The translations under genes and the position numbers were made by a program. The notes beneath the pieces are model-generated. The model was given only the letters and a program-made list of their open reading frames with translations, was not told the origin of the DNA and did not search any database. From the NCBI GenBank assembly GCA_043819035.1, contig JBDRFD010000035.1, positions 1 through 6,623 on the forward strand: DNA of 6,623 bases, written 5' to 3'. Within the stretch, counting starts at the first letter, position 1, and each line of letters opens with the position of its first letter. This DNA comes from UBA2144 sp043819035. Its GTDB lineage: Bacteria; Patescibacteriota; Gracilibacteria; Peribacterales; Peribacteraceae. Of this stretch, positions 1 through 6,011 are shown one piece after another.

Positions 1-1011
1 TCAAAGTTTGCATACCAAGCAACAATTTTTCTTTCAGTTCTGCTCTCCATAGCTCTTCTCACACCGTTTTTTGTTCTGCACTGGCTTTCTCATTTTATGA
101 TCGTTAGTGTTCTTACACGTGGATACGCTGTAACAGTTTTCAGTGGCTCTGTTCGGTACCTGACTTTTTATCATAAGGTTCTCACTCATATCTTTGAACA
201 CTACACAAGGCCCATTTTTCGCGATCTTGTACGTCTGCCGTTTAGAATTTTTAGAAAACCTTGGCGCTGTACTGAAGAAGTTTGGTTTAGGAATCCAATT
301 ACTCTTCTTGTGTCAGGTCTTCCACTCAATCTTGCTGTGCTAGCTATGATTATTGCTGAACCGACGTGGGATGTGTGGATAATCATGTGGATTATCGGGA
401 TCATTCTTGTTGTTTTTATCTCTTTGCCGACACTTAGGTTTCTCGGTGAACCAGAGCGCTATATGGAGCATACAATCATTGCGTTGGTTGTGCTTTTATC
501 CAGAGCCTCTTTTAATACTTACTCACTACTTTTTGCAGCTGTATTTATTTTAACAATATGGGGAATGATTTATACGGTGCGATGGCGGCAATTGCGTTAC
601 TCAGAGAGATTTGCAGAAGTAAATCATGCTGAGGAGGAAGTTTCTGAGTTTCTTGTTGAAGAATCGAAAAAATTTGTAGGTCGGCGAGTGCTTCTCTGGA
701 CATACGTACGAGCATCTATACGTTTAGTTTTGGATACAGATTCATATCAGGTTGTTGGATACTTGAGTGGAGTTGAGCCAAAGGATTGGCATCGTGTGAA
801 AGAACTATTTCCTCAAACGCACGAAGCTGTGAATCCGGATCTTGAGAAGATCACTAAAGAGTACAGCGTCGATCATATTGTGATTGACAAGGTACTCACC
901 AAAAGAACACAGAACCGCCTTGGCATTACTTATTATGAAAAACGTCCGGGTACAGTAATCTTTGAGAATGATTTCTTTGAGGTCCTTAGGGTAGAAGGTG
1001 CGATATCATAG
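1..1011 (+). CDS. Polytopic membrane protein, GT-C-like (5' partial)
   Basis: The reading frame is open from base 1, so the ATG at 97 is internal and the real start lies left of the window; 336 residues are visible, ending at TAG 1009-1011. Hydrophobic stretches at visible residues about 8-30, 99-120, 124-145, 156-169 and 173-193 look like membrane segments. The second hydrophobic block contains GEPERYMEH (149-157), in or near a loop. After about residue 195 the protein is soluble. It ends in a mixed alpha/beta domain with VDHIVIDK (290-297) and a final FENDFFEVLRV (321-331). Terminal elements of this kind, a 'xVDYVVVxK' strand followed by 'YENxxFxVYRV', are known from GT-C-type glycosyltransferases and other bacterial membrane proteins of glycan loci, usually on the outer face. 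A GT-C-like transferase or a polymerase is therefore inferred from weak motifs and from the neighbouring GT operon; the family is not firmly recognised. The gene converges on the GT operon and its last 79 bases overlap the end of the 832-residue GT gene. Confidence 0.78.
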   Translation, partial: SKFAYQATIFLSVLLSIALLTPFFVLHWLSHFMIVSVLTRGYAVTVFSGSVRYLTFYHKVLTHIFEHYTRPIFRDLVRLPFRIFRKPWRCTEEVWFRNPITLLVSGLPLNLAVLAMIIAEPTWDVWIIMWIIGIILVVFISLPTLRFLGEPERYMEHTIIALVVLLSRASFNTYSLLFAAVFILTIWGMIYTVRWRQLRYSERFAEVNHAEEEVSEFLVEESKKFVGRRVLLWTYVRASIRLVLDTDSYQVVGYLSGVEPKDWHRVKELFPQTHEAVNPDLEKITKEYSVDHIVIDKVLTKRTQNRLGITYYEKRPGTVIFENDFFEVLRVEGAIS

Positions 1012-3431
1012 TTATTTGGTGAACATCTACAGTTAAAGTCGACCAGTGCTTTAAACCCCTCTTTGTAGACGTAAGTGTGGTAGAAATTATACTCACATCT
1101 GTTGTGTGGGGATGTACTTTGGAAAACTGTTTGTCGTAGAAATTCTCCACGCAGAACCAAGCACCCAAAACCATTGCCTCCAACAGATTCCACATCAGTT
1201 GAAGATGACACACCTATTGGTTTTCCGTCTTCTGTCCACTGCCACACTTCTAGTTGAGGTAGATAGATGCCTGAAACGCTAATCGTCTTATGATCAAAGT
1301 GTAGTGTGAGGCGTTCAAAGGCATCAAGTGGAGGTATGACGTCTTCTTTGAGTAACAATGCGAGTGGGTTAATGCAAAAGCGTGCGAATCGGTTGTATAT
1401 TGCTTCTGGGTTAATCTCTTGTGATTCTTTAAGGTATGTCTGTGCACCGTAGTCGCACTGTGCAAGCCAAATTCGAATAATATTACTAAATGAATAGTTT
1501 TCTGATGTATCCATGATCACCAGATGGATGTGTTCGTGTGGGAAAGTCTGTTGTTCTAAAAATTCTGAGGTAAGTGGCCAGCTCTGTTCCAATCCAGATA
1601 GAGCTAGGAAGAGCGTTGCAGGTTCCTCCAGGAAGCCCGTGCGTTGCGCATAGGGCTTTTTTTTCGAGAGAGATGGAAACATATTACTGTCGTGTTTCCT
1701 GTAATAGAAAATCCCATCGCTCTTCACCGCCTTCCATCCTAGCCTTAGTATTCTCCTCCAAGTTACCCAGTCACCATGGTGTGTTACTCCATGACTCCAT
1801 CCTCCAATTTGCTCGATTGCCTCTCTTCGTACCATAGAAGCAGAGTGCATGTGATTTTCCATTTCGAAGCGGCGCCAGTCGAATTGATCAGGCGCATTGT
1901 AATAGCTGTCTTCGCTACCAAAGCATTGATGGCTTGTATAAGCGATTGCGGCGCTTGGATTATTCTTAAGCACACTAAGTCCGCTGCAGACGTATTCCGG
2001 GTGTAGCTTGTCATCTGCATCAAGGCAGATGATAAAAGGTGCATTTGTGCGCTCCAAACCTACATTTCGTGCTGCGCCAACACTATGCCACTCACCCCGA
2101 ATGTACTTAATGCCTTGGTCTTCGTACTTAAGTGCTACTTCTTTTGTGTTATCTACGGAAGCATCGTCTACAACGATTATTTCTGCCGGTCTTATTGTCT
2201 GCATTAAGACACTCTCAATTGCTTCTGCTAGAAAATGAGCGTAGTTATGGCACGGGATGATCACTGCAACCTCATTTGTGTATTCTCCTGTCATCTTTTT
2301 GAGGTTCTCCTTTGTTTGCATTGTGCGGTAAGGGGCGGCAATTGTATCAATGAGTTCAGCATAGTTCTGCAAAGTTTTACTATGTGTAAATCTTTCCTCT
2401 ATGCGGCTTCGTGCATTTTGGCCAAGTGCATGTGCATGTTCAGGATCAGAGAGCAATATCCGAATGCGGTCTGCAAGGAGCCCTGCGTGTCCGGGGGGGA
2501 TTAGTAGACCGTTTACACCATCTTCAATTATTTCCGGGATACCATATGTATCGCTTGCAATAATCGGGCGGCCAAGAGCCATTGCTTCTAGGATTACAAG
2601 TGGGCAGGCTTCGATGAAGGACGGGCATACACAGATTTCTGAGAGAGCGATAATATCAAAGGCATTCTCAGTTTCAGGTATCACACACACGTATTGTTGT
2701 GCACTGTTGAACTTTGCGAGGTCTAGGGCACGCTGCAAATATGCTTTGTGCTCATCTTCAAGTATGTTTCCTAACATGAGGAAAGCAATTGGCTGACCGG
2801 AGAGTTCATGAGCTATTCGGATGCTCGCCTCAATAAACTCATACTGTCCTTTACGCGGGCAGATCGTACCGATGAGTGACACTATTGGGGCTTCGGGCAG
2901 AATTCCAAGTTCTTGCCGTAGAGCCAGAGGATCGATGTTTCGTATATGCGTGTCTATTTCCTCAAGGTCAACACTGTTGTGGATCATGTATGCATTGCCT
3001 GCAAGGCAGTCAGCATATATTCGCCTGGTAGCATCCGCAGGGAAGACAACTGCGGAGGCAGAGCGAAATGCCGATCCTGTGCAGTCGGGAAATAGAGTTT
3101 CATAAATAGAGCGCTCTGATTCATGAATGATCCAGATCACGGGGATATTAGCGTGCTTGCACTGTTCTACGATGTGGTAACCCAGAATAGTATTCACAAT
3201 GACAATGTCTGCATTTTTTTGGATGGGATGATACTGTCGGTTGTGGTCGTAGAGTTCAGGAATGATTTGAAATGGAATGTCTGCTTGCACGCACCGTTGT
3301 CGCAGGGGTCCATCTTTGGGTGAAAGGATGTGACAATCGTGACTCATGCTATTCAGCCCATTGGCAAGGCGCAGTAGCACAAGAGGCGCTCCTTCGCGAT
3401 TTAAGTTATGGGTGCATAAAGTGATGCGCAT
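933..3431 (-). CDS. Three-module glycosyltransferase GT4-GT2-GT-A-like (832 aa)
   Basis: The ATG at 3431 is chosen because the protein then begins MRITLCTHNLNREGAP, the usual first strand and glycine-rich loop of GT4 enzymes, and it lies 4 nt after the upstream stop. Starting at 3491 would add 20 unlikely residues overlapping that gene. Module 1 (residues about 1-365) is a complete GT-B fold GT4 enzyme: GTICPRKG in the second Rossmann half and an E-x7-E motif at E274/E282 in the donor site. Module 2 (about 386-585) is a GT2 GT-A domain: VIIPCHN, VDDAS, the metal-binding DADD at 471-474, and a late GDW. Module 3 (about 605-806) has GT-A-like strands, KEDVIPP at 695-701 and GGNGFGC at 751-757, and is paralogous to the partial GT at the right edge of the window. 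No signal peptide or membrane segment is seen, so a cytoplasmic enzyme adding two or three sugars is likely. The donor sugars cannot be told. The tail after about residue 806 has no counterpart in the paralog and overlaps the convergent gene. Confidence 0.9.
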   Translation of the reverse strand: MRITLCTHNLNREGAPLVLLRLANGLNSMSHDCHILSPKDGPLRQRCVQADIPFQIIPELYDHNRQYHPIQKNADIVIVNTILGYHIVEQCKHANIPVIWIIHESERSIYETLFPDCTGSAFRSASAVVFPADATRRIYADCLAGNAYMIHNSVDLEEIDTHIRNIDPLALRQELGILPEAPIVSLIGTICPRKGQYEFIEASIRIAHELSGQPIAFLMLGNILEDEHKAYLQRALDLAKFNSAQQYVCVIPETENAFDIIALSEICVCPSFIEACPLVILEAMALGRPIIASDTYGIPEIIEDGVNGLLIPPGHAGLLADRIRILLSDPEHAHALGQNARSRIEERFTHSKTLQNYAELIDTIAAPYRTMQTKENLKKMTGEYTNEVAVIIPCHNYAHFLAEAIESVLMQTIRPAEIIVVDDASVDNTKEVALKYEDQGIKYIRGEWHSVGAARNVGLERTNAPFIICLDADDKLHPEYVCSGLSVLKNNPSAAIAYTSHQCFGSEDSYYNAPDQFDWRRFEMENHMHSASMVRREAIEQIGGWSHGVTHHGDWVTWRRILRLGWKAVKSDGIFYYRKHDSNMFPSLSKKKPYAQRTGFLEEPATLFLALSGLEQSWPLTSEFLEQQTFPHEHIHLVIMDTSENYSFSNIIRIWLAQCDYGAQTYLKESQEINPEAIYNRFARFCINPLALLLKEDVIPPLDAFERLTLHFDHKTISVSGIYLPQLEVWQWTEDGKPIGVSSSTDVESVGGNGFGCLVLRGEFLRQTVFQSTSPHNRCEYNFYHTYVYKEGFKALVDFNCRCSPNNYDIAPSTLRTSKKSFSKITVPGRFS
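1014..1556 (-). repeat. Diverged duplicate domain, copy A (module 3 of the fusion GT)
   Basis: This segment encodes residues from about 626 to 806 of the fusion protein. It aligns along its whole length with the product of 6026-6622. In the ungapped blocks I counted by hand about 73 identical residues of 142. Shared blocks are HL-x-I-x-DTS, CDY-x3-TYL, IYN-x-FAR, EDVIPP or DDVIPP, SGIY, WQWT and GGNGFGC. Compared with the other copy it lacks about 17 residues before IYN and 4 before WQW. Confidence 0.85.
1633..1664 (+). terminator. Intrinsic terminator-like hairpin plus T8, antisense inside the GT fusion gene
   Basis: On the plus strand AAGCCC (1633-1638) pairs with GGGCTT (1653-1658). G1639 can pair with T1651 (G-U in RNA) and TGCG (1640-1643) pairs with CGCA (1647-1650). 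The loop is TTG and a single A (1652) is bulged. An unbroken T8 run (1657-1664) follows, two bases of which are in the stem. This has the form of a Rho-independent terminator for plus-strand transcription. The only plus-strand gene seen upstream ends at 1011, so if used it would stop that gene's transcript about 650 nt past its stop codon. On the minus strand the hairpin is followed by CCTGGAGG, not a T-tract, so it should not terminate the GT operon. The same bases encode the KKKPYAQRTG linker, and a chance origin cannot be excluded. Confidence 0.55.
1656..1664 (-). other. In-frame A_AAA_AAG slippery-type run at a domain junction
   Basis: The coding strand reads TCG AAA AAA AAG CCC across Lys590-Lys592 of the 832-residue protein, so the heptamer A_AAA_AAG lies in the frame needed for -1 slippage. 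A hairpin begins at once, with TGCG/CGCA starting 5 nt downstream. A -1 slip adds 56 residues and stops at TAG 1488-1486; a +1 shift stops at TAG 1606-1604. Either would give a GT4-GT2 protein without module 3. The motif is seen directly; its use is conjecture, because lysine runs of this kind also occur by chance. Confidence 0.3.
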
Positions 3432-3435
3432 GAGA

Positions 3436-5118
3436 CTACAAGGAGGGAAGATATTGTTTTGTTCGCAAATCGGATGATATGTAAGGATCATACTTAATCA
3501 TTTGGTGCCAACGTTGCCGAAGACGCTCGAGGGCGGCAAAGTCACCATATATGCCGCGCGATGCTGCTTCGCGATGAATTAGGTTTGCAAAAGGCGACCA
3601 GACTATACGAAATCCTTGCTGTCGCAATCTGAGACAAAAGTCCACATCACCGTAGGTGACGGGGAACTGCTTTTCATCAAATCCCCCGATGTTCTCAAAG
3701 AGACTTTTTCGTGTCAGCAGGCAAGCAGCTGTCACTGCGTTTACATTGCGCAATGTTTGATTAGTATATGCGTAACCACCCTCGTCGGCGTCTAGTGCCA
3801 CGTGCAAATGGATGGGACTTCCATTTTGCCTTACACTAACGCCAGCGTGCTGCACAGATCTATTCGGATAGAGTAATTTTGCTCCTACTGCTCCAATACG
3901 CTCATCGAGCATCATGGCAAACATCATTTCTGTGAGCCAATCTTTACAGATTACTTCTGTGTCGTTATTAAGAAATACTATGTGTTCTGTGTGTACATGC
4001 TCCATGCATGCATTGTGTATGTGTGAGAAATTGAATTCAGGAGTTTCGATACGCACAACACGTGCCGGGTGTCGCTTGAGGTAAGACAGTGTGCTACCTC
4101 TGCTGCCATTGTCGATGATAAGGATTTCATAGTTTTCGTACTCGGTTTTGCGCAAACTATCCAAGCAAGGGCGTAGGACATCTATGTTGTCTTTCGTTGG
4201 GATTAAGATTGTAACTGGAGGAATGGGAAGAGAAGCGTTAGGAATTAGACGCGCTACTGGCCGATCCCCGTGTAGCTTAATGTCACAGGGGAGATGACGC
4301 CGATTGATTGCTTCTCTCAGCGGCTGGATAATTGCGTTGGCATTCTGTAGATGTTTATTGGAAGCATGGAACAAGATCTGAGGGAGATGAAGTATAGATT
4401 TGGCATGCTCTGAAGCGCGGAGTAGCAGGTCATATGCAAATTCTTCTTTGTTGGGTTGTGTTGGAATATCTATTGTTTGTAGAAGTGAATAGCTAAAGAA
4501 TACAGCTGGTCCGATATAGTTGTGCGAGAGCAGAAGCTCTGGACTCCAGTCTGGCTTGAACTGAGGATTAGTTTGTTCGAGGCAGACATTTATCTGATCG
4601 TGATCGGTATAAATGATGTCTGCAGATTGAGAGTCATTCAGTGAGACAATCTTTTCGAGAGTAGTAAGCTCAAGGATATCTCCGGGGGAGATAAAGGAGA
4701 TGAAAGCACCTTCTTCTAAGATTTCCTTCGGTGGTCGTGTGCTCACTGAAAGTTTTTGAGGGAATTCTCTGTTGTAAGTTTCAATTAGTCGAATAACGTG
4801 TTCATGTTCAATGGGTGATAATTCTGTAAAGATAAAGCATTTCCAGTTAGGATAACTTTGTTGTGTTAGTGAGTTAAGTGTGCGACAGAGGGCTATGTCA
4901 TCAAGTGAATTAATACTCAGAAAAAACTGGAACTGCGTATTTAATCTTCTCTTGTATGCGCGTACTAGGCTTTCTCTAAATTCTGAAAACATTCTGGGGT
5001 GACGAGTGAGATACTGCGAGTACAAATGGTTAGGAATGTTACTTCCCTGCTTGCGCGGTTCAGGAAGTGCACATTTGCGTCTTTTGAGCCTTCGAAGTAT
5101 GCGAGGAAAAGTTGGCAT
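3436..5118 (-). CDS. Tandem GT2-GT2 glycosyltransferase, RfbC-like (560 aa)
   Basis: This is a two-domain GT2 protein of the type found in O-antigen and capsule loci. After a basic N-terminus (about 1-60), domain 1 (about 63-285) keeps family landmarks: SLTQQSYPNW (83-92), YTDHDQ (170-175), FKPDWSPELLLSHNYIG (187-203). At the usual acidic DxD position, however, it reads SPGD (144-147). Domain 2 (about 300-545) looks active: TILIPTKD (303-310), IIDNGS (334-339), the metal-binding NNDTEV (384-389), GGFDE (478-482), YGDVDFCLRLR (489-499) and HREAASRG (515-522). These last blocks closely match the 'NDVDFCLRLR ... HHESASRG' pattern known from RfbC-like proteins, many of which transfer rhamnose or other deoxysugars, though the donor here is unknown. 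The start ATG (5118-5116) shares one base with the TGA of the upstream gene (TGATG), which implies re-initiation. Upstream is a pyrimidine-rich stretch without a Shine-Dalgarno sequence. No membrane segment is seen, so it should act in the cytoplasm on a carrier-linked glycan. Confidence 0.92.
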   Translation of the reverse strand: MPTFPRILRRLKRRKCALPEPRKQGSNIPNHLYSQYLTRHPRMFSEFRESLVRAYKRRLNTQFQFFLSINSLDDIALCRTLNSLTQQSYPNWKCFIFTELSPIEHEHVIRLIETYNREFPQKLSVSTRPPKEILEEGAFISFISPGDILELTTLEKIVSLNDSQSADIIYTDHDQINVCLEQTNPQFKPDWSPELLLSHNYIGPAVFFSYSLLQTIDIPTQPNKEEFAYDLLLRASEHAKSILHLPQILFHASNKHLQNANAIIQPLREAINRRHLPCDIKLHGDRPVARLIPNASLPIPPVTILIPTKDNIDVLRPCLDSLRKTEYENYEILIIDNGSRGSTLSYLKRHPARVVRIETPEFNFSHIHNACMEHVHTEHIVFLNNDTEVICKDWLTEMMFAMMLDERIGAVGAKLLYPNRSVQHAGVSVRQNGSPIHLHVALDADEGGYAYTNQTLRNVNAVTAACLLTRKSLFENIGGFDEKQFPVTYGDVDFCLRLRQQGFRIVWSPFANLIHREAASRGIYGDFAALERLRQRWHQMIKYDPYISSDLRTKQYLPSL

Positions 5119-6011
5119 CAGAGGAGAGAAGTGTAGACGTCTTTAAGGTAATGGATAGTATGGCTCCATGTATGAGTGCTCCGAATCCAATCGGCATTGC
5201 GCTGACCAATGGCTCGAACTGTATCTCTATTTTCGCAGCACCACTCAAGAGCTTCTCGCAGTGCATCTACAGAATGCTTGTTCACGATCGTTCCGTGTTC
5301 CCCCGGTACGACGAGTTCCGGAACCATTCCAACCGGGAATGAAACAGGATAGCGTCCGCAAGACATTGCCTCGAGTATGGGGCGAGGGGAACCTTCTGCC
5401 CAAGAAGCACTGATAATGACGTCAATGTCGCGGTAGAAATCCACCATTTCTTGTTCGTTAAACTGTCCTTGAGCAAGTTTCAGTTTGCAAACTCCTTCAC
5501 AAGCTTTCTTAACCCATTCAAAATTCTTTATAGGATCATTTGGATTTCCTGCCCATCCTGCACGTAGTGCGCCACTGCGCGGAGGTGCGCAAGCGAACAA
5601 ATGGGCGTCCACTCCTTCAGGGAAGAACTTCACAGGTGTTGGGAGGTCACTAAGCTTATAGAGAAGAAACCTATTTGGAACAGTGATCACGTGTGCATCT
5701 AAGAGGTATTTATTATAAAACTCTTCTGCGGACTCACCCCTTTGATATTCCCAGCGGTGGCTGTAGACGCCTTTCACAACCCTCACATGAGGTTTTAGAG
5801 AATGTAAGTGGTAGAGTTGCTCACCTCCGAGCACGTGTAGTATATCAACATTACTGAGGTCGAGTGTGGGCTTGTCGGATGCGCTTATAGTCTTGAAAAT
5901 GAAATACTGCGAAAGTTCTTTTGTAAACGAGCGAGCATAGGAACGAAACACCCAATTAGGCTTGTCAATCAACAACACAATGCGCGGTTTATGAAGAACA
6001 TCTACACCCAT
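5118..6011 (-). CDS. GT-B fold glycosyltransferase, GT4/GT1 type (297 aa)
   Basis: This is a compact GT-B enzyme. Its N-terminal half (about 9-145) starts with the strand RIVLLIDKPNWVFR and contains VDILHVLGG (55-63) and VITVPNRFL (108-116). It reaches the hinge at FFPEGVD (129-135), the usual GT4 'NGVD' position. The C-terminal donor-binding half has GWAGNP (152-157) with KN (162-163) and VIISASWAEGSPRPILEAM (198-216). The latter holds the E-x7-E pair E206/E214 that contacts the nucleotide-sugar in GT4 enzymes, followed by a GMVPELV loop. At 297 residues it is shorter than most GT4 proteins (about 350-400), with the trimming mainly in the N-terminal acceptor domain, but all core elements are there. 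The start at 6011 overlaps the upstream gene by 10 nt, and its TGA overlaps the next ATG by one base, so it sits mid-operon. No clear ribosome binding site precedes it. Donor and acceptor are unknown; a cytoplasmic step of glycan chain assembly is inferred. Confidence 0.92.
   Translation of the reverse strand: MGVDVLHKPRIVLLIDKPNWVFRSYARSFTKELSQYFIFKTISASDKPTLDLSNVDILHVLGGEQLYHLHSLKPHVRVVKGVYSHRWEYQRGESAEEFYNKYLLDAHVITVPNRFLLYKLSDLPTPVKFFPEGVDAHLFACAPPRSGALRAGWAGNPNDPIKNFEWVKKACEGVCKLKLAQGQFNEQEMVDFYRDIDVIISASWAEGSPRPILEAMSCGRYPVSFPVGMVPELVVPGEHGTIVNKHSVDALREALEWCCENRDTVRAIGQRNADWIRSTHTWSHTIHYLKDVYTSLL

Noticed and set aside
97..99. ATG at 97 as the start of the membrane protein
   Set aside because: The frame is open from base 1 and the preceding 32 residues form a hydrophobic membrane segment, so this methionine is internal.
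2319..2321. Internal ATG before module 2 as a separate GT2 start
   Set aside because: No ribosome site precedes it and the frame is continuous with a complete GT4 module, so a linker methionine is the simpler reading.
2401..2796. Open frame of about 131 codons on the plus strand
   Set aside because: It lies wholly antisense to the GT4 module. Its translation is a low-complexity mix rich in Ser, Arg and Cys with no recognisable motif, and no promoter or ribosome site was seen.
3214..3220. T7 run on the plus strand as a possible terminator
   Set aside because: The bases before it form no stable hairpin; the only inverted repeat (GACA/TGTC) leaves a one-base loop.
3440..3447. Perfect AAGGAGGG, Shine-Dalgarno-like, on the plus strand
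   Set aside because: The only start codon at proper spacing (TTG 3454) opens a seven-codon frame. On the minus strand the same bases encode the end of the GT2-GT2 protein (YLPSL). Likely coincidence.
3432..3491. Longer start (ATG at 3491) for the three-module GT
   Set aside because: It would overlap the upstream gene by 56 bp and add 20 residues that do not look like the start of a GT4. The ATG at 3431 gives the expected first beta-strand and a 4-nt gap after the previous stop.
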